A stretch of DNA of 17,390 nucleotides from NCBI GenBank assembly GCA_046094425.1, contig JBJTHI010000323.1:1-17390 (forward strand), read 5' to 3'. A program made the position numbers and the translations under genes. A model generated the notes under the pieces. The model did no database searches. It worked only from the letters and a program-made list of their open reading frames with translations, and was not told the origin of the DNA. The DNA is from JANPCX01 sp046094425. GTDB lineage: Bacteria; Pseudomonadota; Gammaproteobacteria; Burkholderiales; Burkholderiaceae_C. Each line of letters opens with the position of its first letter. The stretch's first letter is position 1. Below are positions 6,977-14,946 of this stretch, one piece after another.

Positions 6977-9025
6977 TTGAATTTGTCCCCCCCTCCCCAC
7001 ACAACGGCCCAGAACACCTCTGCCGACCCGGTAACAGACGGCATGCTGCGCATGGTCGGACGAATGGCTGCGCTCGGCGGATGGACCATGGACTTGCCGT
7101 CCATGACGGTGCAGTGGTCGGACGAAGTGGCCGCCATTTTTCGCGTACCGCCCGGTTACACACCGGTGATGGACAGTGGTTTGGACTTTGTGGCCCCGGC
7201 GTTTCGCGCCCAAGCCCGTTTGGCGTTGGAGAACTGTCGACTGCATGGCGAACCCTGGGACTTGGAGCTTCAAGTGGTCACCGCCCAAGGCCAAAGCCGA
7301 TGGGTGCGGTCGGTGGGCCAAGCCCAGCGCGACAGCATGGGCGGCATCAACCGCTTGTGGGGTGCCATACAAGACATCACCCGTGTCAAGCATGCAGAGA
7401 TTGAACGCCTCACGGCCGCGCGGCAGTTGCGTGACCTGTCCAGCCATTTCGACATGGCGCTGTCCGTGGCCGGGCTGGGAGTAGCCAGGTTGGACTTGGC
7501 CAGCGACCGCGCCTACTTGAACGACAACCTCTACGCTATTTTGAAGCGCCCCCCTCTGGCGCAAGGCCACCCTCGAAGCGAGTGGTTGTTGGCGTTTCAT
7601 CCTGAAGACCGCAAAGCAGCCCAACTCAATTTGCGGCGCTTGTTGGCGGGCGAGCCGCCCAAGTTGCGCTCGTTTCGTGCGTTGCGCCCCGACGGTTCGG
7701 TGCGCCATTTGCTCGGCCAACACAGTTTGCAACGCGACGCCGCCGGGCAGCCTGTGGCCACCGTGCTGGTGGTGCATGATGTGACCGAGCAGCGCGAATC
7801 AGAATCTGCACGCACTGCTGCCGCTTTGGCGCAGCAAGCCAACTTTGCCAAGAGCGAGTTTTTGGCACGAATGAGTCACGAATTGCGCACCCCGTTGAAT
7901 GCGATTTTGGGGTTCGCGGAGATTTTGGAGGCCGATACCTCGCCAGCGCTGGCCCCCTCTCACCGTAAGCGGGTAGAGCGCATACGCAGTGCGGGCGGGC
8001 ATTTGCTGGATCTCATCAACGATCTTCTCGACGTGTCACGCATCGAGACCGGTGCACTGCGTTTGCAAGTGACAGCGGTCAACCTGACCGCCGAGGTGCG
8101 CGAAGCCATTCGTCTGGCCACGCCCCAGGCTCAGGCCAGAGAGGTCACGCTGGAATGGGCCATGCCTGATATCGACACCTGGGTGCGTGGCGACGCGACC
8201 AGGTTGCGCCAGGTGGTACTCAATTTATTGACCAATGCCATCAAATACAACCGACCGCATGGCAAGGTGTCCGTTGTGTTGGAAGACGCGCAAGGGCAGG
8301 TTGAGGGGGAGGTGTTTCTCCGCGTCAACGACACAGGGCTAGGCATGACCTCTGCGCAGCTGGCACAGTTGTTTCAGCCCTTCAATCGGCTAGGCAAAGA
8401 ACATTCCACCATAGAGGGCACGGGCATTGGCCTGGCCATCACCCACCACCTGGTGGAGCTGATGGGAGGAAAGATTTCTGTGAGTAGCCAGGCCCGCGTG
8501 GGTTCACAGTTTTGCGTCGTGCTGAAAGCCGCACCGAAACCCGCAGCGCCGCTGCAGGATGGCAAGTTTGCGCCGACGGTTGACTTGGCTGGGGCAGACA
8601 TGACCACCATTTCAGCGGCGGCCACATTGAGTGCAGACAAGAGTCAGATGAAAGAAGCGCATTGGAGCCGCGTGCTCTACATCGAAGACAACGCGGTCAA
8701 CCGCGCCTTGGTGGAGGGGTACGTGTCGCTACGCCCCGGTATTGCGTTGGAGTTGGCGGTGGATGGGCAAAGCGGCATCAACGCTGCCCTGCGCCAAACG
8801 CCCGACCTGATCCTGATCGACATGATGTTGCCCGACCTCCATGGCCTGCAGGTGATAGAACAACTACGCCGCGTGCCTGCGCTGCAAACCGTGCGTTGCA
8901 TCGCCGTGTCGGCCAACGCCATGCAACAGCAAATTGACGAAGCCCGCGCGGCTGGCTTCGACGACTACCTGACCAAACCCGTGTCCATGAAACTGTTGCT
9001 GGCCGAACTTGACCGGTTGGCATAA
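6977..9025 (+). CDS. Soluble hybrid sensor histidine kinase (PAS-PAS-HisKA-HATPase-REC)
   Basis: 682 residues from TTG 6977. No clear ribosome-binding site supports it; ATG 7043 (residue 23) is an alternative just before the first PAS domain. Order: PAS about 25-140, ending WGAIQDITRVKHAE; a second PAS about 155-275, ending VLVVHDVTEQRES; HisKA with phosphoacceptor His301 in MSHELRTPLNAILGF; HATPase with N-box (VVLNLLTNAIKYN), G1 (NDTGLGM) and G2 (GTGIGLAITHHL); and a C-terminal receiver with acidic EDN, phosphoacceptor Asp615 (LILIDMMLPDLHG), Ser in AVSANAM, and Lys in YLTKPVS. All catalytic residues are present. No membrane segment is seen, so it should sense a cytoplasmic signal or one bound by PAS. 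No dedicated output domain is fused, so phosphate probably passes to an HPt or other regulator encoded elsewhere. Confidence 0.9.
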   Translation: MNLSPPPHTTAQNTSADPVTDGMLRMVGRMAALGGWTMDLPSMTVQWSDEVAAIFRVPPGYTPVMDSGLDFVAPAFRAQARLALENCRLHGEPWDLELQVVTAQGQSRWVRSVGQAQRDSMGGINRLWGAIQDITRVKHAEIERLTAARQLRDLSSHFDMALSVAGLGVARLDLASDRAYLNDNLYAILKRPPLAQGHPRSEWLLAFHPEDRKAAQLNLRRLLAGEPPKLRSFRALRPDGSVRHLLGQHSLQRDAAGQPVATVLVVHDVTEQRESESARTAAALAQQANFAKSEFLARMSHELRTPLNAILGFAEILEADTSPALAPSHRKRVERIRSAGGHLLDLINDLLDVSRIETGALRLQVTAVNLTAEVREAIRLATPQAQAREVTLEWAMPDIDTWVRGDATRLRQVVLNLLTNAIKYNRPHGKVSVVLEDAQGQVEGEVFLRVNDTGLGMTSAQLAQLFQPFNRLGKEHSTIEGTGIGLAITHHLVELMGGKISVSSQARVGSQFCVVLKAAPKPAAPLQDGKFAPTVDLAGADMTTISAAATLSADKSQMKEAHWSRVLYIEDNAVNRALVEGYVSLRPGIALELAVDGQSGINAALRQTPDLILIDMMLPDLHGLQVIEQLRRVPALQTVRCIAVSANAMQQQIDEARAAGFDDYLTKPVSMKLLLAELDRLA

Positions 9026-9106
9026 ACCCTCTTGGCCATGGACATGCAGTCCACCGCTCCCACCGTCTCGTAACAAGAAATACAGGCAAGAAAACACGCT
9101 ATTCAT

Positions 9107-9136
9107 TTGATCCACAACATCCAAGTCGCTTAATAT
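9107..9136 (+). promoter_or_regulatory. Candidate sigma70 promoter of the chemosensory operon
   Basis: TTGATC (9107-9112) and TAATAT (9131-9136) are separated by 18 bp and sit about 30 bases before the MCP start, in a short AT-rich gap after the kinase stop codon. This suggests the che genes can be transcribed separately from the kinase. Confidence 0.45.
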
Positions 9137-9168
9137 TTGTTCATGTTAAGGATGTTTTGGGAGTTTTA

Positions 9169-10273
9169 TTGAACAAACTGGCGGACGTTTCACGGAACGA
9201 GGGGCTGCTGCTGGCGGCCACCTTGTTGGTCGTGGGCCTGGCATGGTGGCAGCCCGCCTGGGCACCGGCTACCGCTGTGCTCCTGGCCGTGGCGGTGTTC
9301 TGGGCCATCGGGTGCCTGGTTCGGCAGCGTCGCCAAGATCACCAAATGCGCCAAGCGCTACTCGCCCGCTGGCAAGAATTCTTGGCGGACGTGGCACCAG
9401 TCTGGCAACACCACCTCAGCAGCGCCGACCAACAAGCGGGCAGCGCCACGCAGCAACTCTTGCAGCGTTTTAATGACGTGATCGCCGCCTTGGGTGAGGT
9501 AGGTCTGAAACCGCAGGATGACGCGGCGCAAACCCAGGCTGGCCCTGCCGCCCTGTTGGCCCATTGCGAAGCCGAGTTGGCCCCGGTGACCGAGGGCTTG
9601 CGGCGCATTGTGCAAAGCAAGGGGTCACTGTTGGAGGGAGTTCAGTTGCTCGCCAACACCACCGCCGAGCTGCGCGCCATGGCCGATGAAGTGGGTCAGA
9701 TTGCTGGCCAAACCAATTTGCTGGCACTGAATGCCGCCATTGAAGCAGCGCGGGCTGGTGAACATGGGCGGGGTTTTGCGGTGGTGGCGGGCGAGGTACG
9801 TGCGCTGTCCACCAAATCGGCCGCCACGGGCCGCCGCATCATCGAGCGCATCGACCAAGTGCTGCAAGTGATTGAAAGCACCCTGAGCGCAGCGCATCAG
9901 CCAGGACGACAGCGACGAAGTCACCCATTCCGAGCAACGCATTCAAGGCGTGACCCAGCGCATGCAAGCGGGCCTGCAGCAATTGCAGCAAGAAGCCCAA
10001 ATGCTGCGTGAGCGTGGTCTGGCGATACAGGCCGACATTGTTTCCATGTTGGTTTCGTTCCAGTACCAAGACCGCATGAGCCAGGTGCTGAATGTGGTGA
10101 GCCAAGACCTCAAGCGTTTGCAGGCCCAAGCCCATGCACCGCCCGATGAGTTGCCAAGTAGCGAGTCGTGGCTGGGCCGTTTGGCCTCCAGCTACACGAT
10201 GGACGAAGAGCACCAAGCGCATGCCACCACTTCGTGCACATCCACCCCAGCGCCCAAGCTCACCGTGTTCTGA
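9169..10273 (+). pseudogene. Methyl-accepting chemotaxis-type protein, broken by a +1 frameshift
   Basis: The TTG at 9169 is chosen because GGGAG lies five bases upstream; TTG 9157 is an alternative. Two adjacent N-terminal membrane helices (LLLAATLLVVGLAWW and PATAVLLAVAVFWAIGCLV) have almost no loop between them, so there is no periplasmic ligand domain. The signalling tip is clear: QTNLLALNAAIEAARAGEHG and GFAVVAGEVRALSTKSA. Near 9890-9900 (AGCGCAGCGCATCAG) the frame shifts. The first frame runs on as unrelated Arg-rich sequence to 10011, while the real continuation (SQDDSDEV..., RIQGVTQRM, SFQYQDRMSQVLNVVSQDL) sits in the +1 frame to 10273. Deleting one C restores about 367 residues. The second half includes the FQxQDR(V/M)SQ(I/V)L tail typical of these short receptors. 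A sequencing error or a real indel cannot be told apart here; ribosomal slippage is less likely because there is no slippery run. Confidence 0.8.
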
Positions 10274-10290
10274 ATCACAAGGAAACTGAA

Positions 10291-10659
10291 ATGGCAAAAA
10301 CAATTTTGATCGTGGATGACTCGGCCAGTTTTCGGCAAGTGGTCGCCATCATTCTGCGCGGTGCGGGTTATGAGGTGATTGAGGCGCGCGACGGCAAGGA
10401 AGGTTTGGAAATGCTGGCGTCCAAACGCGTGAACCTCATCATCAGCGACATCAACATGCCGGTGATGGATGGTTTTGAATTCCTCAAAGCCGTCAAGGCC
10501 ATGCCGGACTACAAGTTCACCCCCGTGGTGATGCTCACCACCGAGTCGGCCCAAGCCAAGGTGCAACAAGGCAAAGCCGGGGGGGCCAAAGCCTGGATGA
10601 CCAAACCTTTCGATCCGCCCCAAATTTTGGCCGTGGTGAAACAGTTGGTGCAGCCATGA
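10291..10659 (+). CDS. cheY: CheY-type single-domain response regulator
   Basis: 122 residues, a receiver domain only. Acidic pocket Asp9/Asp10, phosphoacceptor Asp53 (IISDINMPVMDGFEF), Thr83 (MLTTES), and Lys105 (MTKPFDPP) are all present, so it should be phosphorylated normally. ATG 10291 has AAGGA eight bases upstream. It starts 17 bases after the broken receptor gene and its stop overlaps the next ATG (ATGA), so it belongs to one operon with the STAS and CheA genes. Family knowledge: such proteins carry phosphate from CheA to a motor, pilus or enzyme target. The target here is unknown because no motor genes are nearby. Confidence 0.92.
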   Translation: MAKTILIVDDSASFRQVVAIILRGAGYEVIEARDGKEGLEMLASKRVNLIISDINMPVMDGFEFLKAVKAMPDYKFTPVVMLTTESAQAKVQQGKAGGAKAWMTKPFDPPQILAVVKQLVQP

Positions 10660-10961
10660 GCGATACGAACAAAGAACCCATCGACCTCGGAAGCGAGCTC
10701 ATGATTTACCAAGTGGCCAAGGTCAAGGCCGAGATTGAGCGCTGCCTATCGACTCAATCTGCCGCCACGCCGACTCTCCAACTGGACTGCGCACGTTTGA
10801 GTGAAATCGACGCAGCGGGCTTGCAATTGTTGCTGGTGACAGCATGGTATCTGCAACTCAATCGTGGCCGTTTGCAGTTGATGCGTGTGAGCCAAGCCAT
10901 GCACATGCAGTTGCAGCGTTGGAACGCGCTCGAAGACATGGACGCCGATTGTGTGAACTGA
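10656..10961 (+). CDS. STAS-domain protein (anti-sigma-antagonist/MlaB-like) in che operon
   Basis: 101 residues. The predicted STAS core covers almost the whole protein: an N-terminal LGSELMIYQVAKVKAEIE, the strand TLQLDCARLSEID, and the helix AAGLQLLLVTAWYL. In SpoIIAA-type proteins the position after the conserved Asp is a phosphorylatable Ser; here the motif is SEIDAAGLQ, with Ala53 after Asp52. It therefore probably does not act by Ser phosphorylation. ATG 10656 overlaps the cheY stop (ATGA), and cheA starts two bases after its own stop. Small STAS proteins of this kind are often found beside CheA in Burkholderiales-like operons. A role as a scaffold or partner of CheA/CheY is inferred. 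Confidence 0.82.
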   Translation: MSDTNKEPIDLGSELMIYQVAKVKAEIERCLSTQSAATPTLQLDCARLSEIDAAGLQLLLVTAWYLQLNRGRLQLMRVSQAMHMQLQRWNALEDMDADCVN

Positions 10962-10963
10962 AC

Positions 10964-12104
10964 ATGAGCACCAACCCCTTTGAGGCCGCCCTCGGCACCT
11001 TTTTTGCCGAAGCCAGTGACATGCTGGCCCAAATGGAGCACAGCGTGCTGGAGCTGGAGGCCAGTCCCGACGACGCTGAAGAGTTAGGTGCACTCTTCCG
11101 GGCTGCACACACCATCAAAGGGTCGGCGGGTTTATTTGGCCTCAAGGCAATAGTTGGTTTCACCCACCACGTTGAAACCGTTCTGGACGCCATGCGCAAC
11201 GAGGAATTGCGTCTGGATGGCGCATTGAGCAGTCTGCTTTTTGCTTGCCGCGACCACATCGCTCGGCTACTTGCGGTGGCACAAGAAGGTGGCAACACCA
11301 CCATCGAAGACGATGCCACCGAGCAAGCCTTGGTGAGAAAACTTCAAGCCTTGATGCCGGGGCAGGCGTCAGCCGAAGGTCATGCAGGCGCACATCACAG
11401 TCCAAAGACCAGCAGCGCCGACGACGCTTGGTTGATCCAGGTTGCTTTTGGCCGCGAGGTTTTCCGCGATGGGTTTGACCCGCTGGCCATGCTCATTTAC
11501 CTCTCCACCCTGGGTGAAGTGCAACAGCTCAACACGCAACTGGCGCAAGATTTGCCGGTGGCTGACTGGGACGACTTTGTCGCCTTCGATCCCGAATCAT
11601 GCTTCTTGGCTTTTGACATTCAACTCGTCAGCCAAGCCGACAAAGCGACCTTGGAGTCGGCGTTTCAGTTTGTGTTGAACGACTGCCAACTCTCCATCAG
11701 CCCGCCTGTCAACCTCACGCCGCACTTGATCGACAAACTGAACGAGCCAGTTGCTCCGGAGCGTTTGGGTGATTTGCTGCTGGCCAGCGGTGCTGTCACC
11801 CCGCGCGAACTGCAAGGTGCTTTGGCTGTGCAAGCAGCCAGCAGTGCACAGGGACACCCCGCCCCCTTAGGTGAAATTTTGGTGGCGCAACAGATCACCA
11901 CCCCCGCTGTGGTAGACGCGGCGCTGGCACGTCAGCAGCGGCACCGCGAGCCGCCTGCGGCGGAGTCCAAGATGGTCAGAGTGTCGGCCGACAAACTCGA
12001 CCAACTCATCAACTTGGTGGGCGAGCTGGTCATTGCTGGCGCTGCCTCCAGCAGTTTGGCGCAAACCCACCGAATTCCCGCTTTGACCAAAAACTGCAAG
12101 CGTG
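10964..12104 (+). pseudogene. cheA: CheA histidine kinase, 5' part (HPt to start of dimerisation domain), cut by IS21 element
   Basis: Native residues 1-381. HPt (P1) domain about 5-105 with phosphoacceptor His49 (RAAHTIKGSAG). About 150-250 is a P2-position region with DPLAMLIYLSTLGEVQQL and CFLAFDIQL, not a standard CheY-binding P2 by eye. About 266-325 holds two copies of an LGxxLxxxxxxTxxxxxxALxxQ motif. The dimerisation (P3) helix begins with MVRVSADKLDQLINLVGELV, about 336. At 12105 the chain enters the IS end and reads a foreign tail (VRIPVNVTADSGH...) to a stop at 12170-12172. The separate 5' product would keep the HPt but no kinase. ATG 10964 lies two bases after the STAS stop. Rejoined with 14947-16055 the frame is exact (2250 bases, 749 residues). 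Confidence 0.9.
12101..12104. repeat. Target-site duplication, left copy (CGTG)
   Basis: CGTG at 12101-12104 directly precedes the IS end beginning TGCGTATTCCGG and is repeated at 14943-14946 after the other end. A 4-bp duplication is within the 4-8 bp range known for the IS21 family. Confidence 0.75.
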
Positions 12105-12109
12105 TGCGT

Positions 12110-12150
12110 ATTCCGGTGAACGTGACCGCCGATTCCGGTCATCGTGACCG
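12110..12150. repeat. IS left-end tandem repeats (two units)
   Basis: ATTCCGGTGAACGTGACCG (12110-12128) and ATTCCGGTCATCGTGACCG (12132-12150). Family knowledge: IS21 elements carry multiple repeated transposase-binding sites at each end. These match the units at the right end. Confidence 0.8.
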
Positions 12151-12270
12151 ATTCAGGTGTTGCGCGGTTTGATTTTATGTTTTGGTTGGATTGAGGGTCG
12201 TTTTCCCTTTCTTGATGGCTTGTTGAAGATTTTTTATCAGGCCCCTGCCAGGCCGCCGGAGGCACCCCTC

Positions 12271-12296
12271 GATCAGGCATGTACTCATGCTTGATC
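12271..12296 (-). terminator. Hairpin at the end of istB
   Basis: GATCAGGCATG (12271-12281) pairs with CATGCTTGATC (12286-12296), 11 bp including one G-T pair, around a TACT loop. The istB stop codon (12285-12287) lies inside it. This is a plausible 3' end for the istAB transcript. No clear T-run follows on the minus strand. Confidence 0.4.
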
Positions 12297-13109
12297 CTGC
12301 CCAGTGGCACCGCTGCTTGAGGCTGCGACCTCTTTGCTGGCTGTGCTGGTTGCAGCCCGCCAGGTGGTTTTGGCTTTTGTCTGCCCACCTTTGCGCAGCG
12401 ACTCTCCGGTGAGCGTGAGCCGGTGATGGTTTTGCATCAACCGGTCCAGCATCGCATCGGCCACCGTGGCGTCGCCTATCCACTCGTGCCAATGCTCGAT
12501 GGGCAACTGGCTGGTGATGATCGTTGCCCGCGTGCCCGTACGGTCGTCGATGATCTCCAGCAGGTCGGCCCGCGTTTGCGCATCCATGGCCACCATGCCC
12601 CAGTCGTCCAGCAGCAACACGTCTGTGTTCTTGAGCGCATCCAGCCAGCGCGTGAAGGTGCCATTGGCGTGCCGGATGCGCAGCTCCTCACCCAGGCGTG
12701 GCACACGCTGGTAGCAGGCGCTGTGACCGCGCCTGCAAGCGTGCTGTGCCAGCGCACAGGCCAACCACGACTTGCCCGCCCCGGTGGGCCCGGTGATCAA
12801 GATGGCCTGCCCGGCCTGCACCCACTGCCCCAGGGCCAGGCTCATCACCGCACCGCGCTCAATGCCGCGTGTGCTGCAACTGGCCAGGTCTTCAATGGCG
12901 GCTTGCGGGTATTTGAGTTTGGCTGTTTTAAGCAGCCGCGCGCAGCGGCGGTCTTGTCGGCCGTGCACCTCGCGCTCCACCAGCAGCGCCAGCCGCTCTT
13001 CAAAGCTCATGGCGGCCATGCCACTGGTGCGAAGCTGCTGCTCCAGGGCTTGTGCCATGGTCTCCAGTCTGAGTGTGCGCAGCTGGTCCAAGGTTGTGTT
13101 CATCATCAT
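12285..13109 (-). CDS. istB: IS21 helper ATPase IstB
   Basis: 274 residues, AAA+/DnaA-like ATPase. The N-terminal helical part (LDQLRTLRLETMAQALEQQL, about 7-26; FEERLALLVEREVHGR, about 36-51) is typical of IstB. Walker A GPTGAGKS is at 107-114 and Walker B VLLLDDWG at 164-171. Then come the sensor-1-like ATIITSQLPIEHWHEWIGD and DAMLDRLMQNHHRLTLTGESLR, the arginine-rich C-terminal core. The tail from about 240 is Ala/Ser/Thr-rich. Three ATGs in a row (13109, 13106, 13103) leave the start open by two residues; there is no strong ribosome-binding site. Family knowledge: IstB clamps and bends the target DNA as an ATP-dependent oligomer and delivers it to IstA. It lies 90 bases downstream of istA. 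Confidence 0.93.
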   Translation of the reverse strand: MMMNTTLDQLRTLRLETMAQALEQQLRTSGMAAMSFEERLALLVEREVHGRQDRRCARLLKTAKLKYPQAAIEDLASCSTRGIERGAVMSLALGQWVQAGQAILITGPTGAGKSWLACALAQHACRRGHSACYQRVPRLGEELRIRHANGTFTRWLDALKNTDVLLLDDWGMVAMDAQTRADLLEIIDDRTGTRATIITSQLPIEHWHEWIGDATVADAMLDRLMQNHHRLTLTGESLRKGGQTKAKTTWRAATSTASKEVAASSSGATGQDQA

Positions 13110-13199
13110 GGTTGTTGGCTTTCGTTGAGTTCAAAGGATTCATGGGGTGCGTGTTCATGGGCATGTTCATGCGTGTGTTCATAAATCACGCGGTTGCGC

Positions 13200-14744
13200 T
13201 CATTGGTAGTAGTCCGCACCACGCACATGGGCGTGGGCCGGGCTGCTCCAATCGGGCGCGGTGCTGGCTTGCAGCAAATCACGCCGGTTCACCAGGATGT
13301 CGCGGATGTGGCTGTACCTGGAGGTGCCCAAGCTGCAGGCCAGCACGCAGGCCGCCTCCAGGCGTGCATCGCCATAACGTTTGCTTAAAGACAGCAACCC
13401 CAGACAGGCCCGGTACGCATGCTCAGGATGCCTTTGTCGCTCCAGCATGCGGCGCACCACGGTGGCGCAGGCCACACCGATGCGCTCGCCCCAGTGGACG
13501 AGTCGCTCAGGTGTCCACTGGGCCTGGGCTTGATGCCGATCCGGCAGGTGTTCGGTCACGGTGGTAAAGCCACCCTGGTGCGCACAGCGCATATGGCTGG
13601 CCACGCGCTGGCCGCGGTGCACCACTTCCACGGCGGTGGCCGTGACGCGCAGCTCCAATGCCATGCCGACCAAGTGGTGTGGCACGCTGTAGCGGTGGCC
13701 CTCGAACTCGATGTGGCTGTCGATGTGCACGCGTGCGGTTTTGAACACCGCCCATTCCCAGGGCTGCTGTGGCAGCGCCATCAGGGCCGGGGCATCAATC
13801 TCGGCAAACACGCTGGCGCGGCAACCAGGCAGTTTCTGGAAGGCGCGCTGGTTGAGGTGTTCCAACAAGGGGGCCATGGCGTCGTTGACCTCGTGGACGG
13901 TGGCAAACGAGTGCTTGCGCAGCCGCGCCAATATCCAGCGCTCCACCAGTTGCACGCTGAGCTCTACCTTGGCTTTGTCCTGTGGGTGGTAGGCCCGGGC
14001 GGGCAGCACCGAGCAGCCGTAGTGGCGGGCAAAGTCCAGCACACTGTCGTTCAGTTCGGGCTCGTAGCGGTTGGCGGTTTTGACCAAGGCGCGGGGGTTG
14101 TCGGGCACGATGAGTTGTGGCACGCCGCCCAGGAAGCTCAAAGCCCGCGCCGTGGCGTGCAACCAGTCGCGGGCCGTCTGGCCGGGCGTGGCCAGGGCAA
14201 AGCAGTAACCTGAGGCCCCCATGGCGGCCACGAAGATGTGGGCCTGCTGGCCACCGACGAGCGCCACCGTGGGGCCGGCATAGTCGATGAACAGCTTCTC
14301 GCCAGCACGGTGAATCTGGCGCATCGAGCGTTTGAGACGCTTGGCAAATTGGCGGTAGTTCTCGCAGAACTGCGAGTAGCGCCAGGGTTTGACGGGGTTA
14401 TTGGGGTCGTACTCGTCGCCCACCTGGGCACAGTATTCCTCCCACAAGAGTGCAAGCGTCATGCCCTTACGGCGCAGCGCCTGGTGAATGCGGCCGTAGT
14501 CGGCCTGGGCGTAGACATCACTGGGCCGGGGTGCTGGGAGCAGTCTTCTCTCTAAAGTGGCTTCGTCCATGGCAGCAATGGCTGGCCAGTCCAGCCCGGC
14601 GGCCACCGCCAGGCCCACGTATTTGGTGACCACGCCTTTGGAGATACCCAGGGCGGCCGCTATTTGTTGGTGAGACTGATCACCTTCGAGTTTGAGACGC
14701 AGGGCGTCTTTGAGTTTGCGCATGTTGATCCTTGGGGCGGCCAT
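13200..14744 (-). CDS. istA: IS21 transposase IstA
   Basis: 514 residues from the ATG at 14744, chosen because AGGAG sits five bases upstream; the frame is open to 14837 but that part lies near the IS end. N-terminal HTH (MRKLKDALRLKLEGDQSHQQ, then IAAALGISKGVVTKYVGLA). The integrase core carries the DDE triad: Asp154 (LFIDYAGPTV), Asp215 (LIVPDNPRALV), Glu261 (HPQDKAKVELSVQLVERW). A beta-barrel-like C-terminal domain follows (HIDSHIEFEGHRYSVPHHLVG). Family knowledge: IstA makes the strand cuts and joins at the element ends. All catalytic residues are present and there is no internal stop, so it should be active. Confidence 0.94.
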   Translation of the reverse strand: MAAPRINMRKLKDALRLKLEGDQSHQQIAAALGISKGVVTKYVGLAVAAGLDWPAIAAMDEATLERRLLPAPRPSDVYAQADYGRIHQALRRKGMTLALLWEEYCAQVGDEYDPNNPVKPWRYSQFCENYRQFAKRLKRSMRQIHRAGEKLFIDYAGPTVALVGGQQAHIFVAAMGASGYCFALATPGQTARDWLHATARALSFLGGVPQLIVPDNPRALVKTANRYEPELNDSVLDFARHYGCSVLPARAYHPQDKAKVELSVQLVERWILARLRKHSFATVHEVNDAMAPLLEHLNQRAFQKLPGCRASVFAEIDAPALMALPQQPWEWAVFKTARVHIDSHIEFEGHRYSVPHHLVGMALELRVTATAVEVVHRGQRVASHMRCAHQGGFTTVTEHLPDRHQAQAQWTPERLVHWGERIGVACATVVRRMLERQRHPEHAYRACLGLLSLSKRYGDARLEAACVLACSLGTSRYSHIRDILVNRRDLLQASTAPDWSSPAHAHVRGADYYQ

Positions 14745-14830
14745 GAAGCTCCTGCAAAAGCAGCCAAGCTTCAGGCACGCCTGAGTTGATTCATGCACAA
14801 CACCCGTTCCGCTGTCGTATACCGACGGGC

Positions 14831-14937
14831 CGGTCACGTTGACCGGAATCGCTGGTCACGTTGCCGGAACCCCCCGGTCACGATCGCCGGAATGACCGGT
14901 CACGTTCCCGGAATCAGCGGTCACGTTGGACCGGAAT
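14831..14937. repeat. IS right-end tandem repeats (five units)
   Basis: Five units of the type CGGTCACG-n-CCGGAAT: about 14831-14849, 14853-14869, 14875-14892, 14897-14914 and 14918-14937. They are the reverse complement of the two left-end units. Asymmetric numbers of repeats are usual for IS21 ends and probably mark transposase-binding sites. Confidence 0.85.
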
Positions 14938-14942
14938 ACGCA

Positions 14943-14946
14943 CGTG
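14943..14946. repeat. Target-site duplication, right copy (CGTG)
   Basis: CGTG directly after the IS end ...GGAATACGCA, the same as 12101-12104. It bounds the resumption of the cheA reading frame. Confidence 0.75.

Larger units (their letters stand above)
12105..14942 (-). mobile_element. IS21-family insertion sequence (istA-istB), inserted in cheA
   Basis: 2838 bp with TG...CA ends. The terminal sequences TGCGTATTCCGG (left) and CCGGAATACGCA (right) are exact inverted repeats for at least 12 bases. Both ends carry tandem ~20-bp units of the type ATTCCGG-n-ACGTGACCG: two on the left, five on the right. A CGTG duplication flanks it. It encodes istA (transposase) and istB (helper ATPase) on the minus strand, opposite to cheA. 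The element is complete, with both genes open, so it may still be mobile. It is slightly longer than the usual 2-2.5 kb. Removing it with one CGTG restores cheA in frame. Confidence 0.92.

Noticed and set aside
9890..9910. Programmed ribosomal frameshift in the MCP gene
   Set aside because: No slippery heptamer or obvious downstream stimulatory structure was seen. A simple indel explains it better.
13000..13182. Extra minus-strand frame beginning MNTRMNMPMNT between istA and istB
   Set aside because: Out of frame with istB, overlaps its 5' end and consists of short ATGAACA repeats; unlikely to be a real protein.
12423..13184. 253-codon plus-strand frame opposite istB
   Set aside because: IstB has Walker motifs and family structure on the minus strand, so the plus-strand frame is a shadow.
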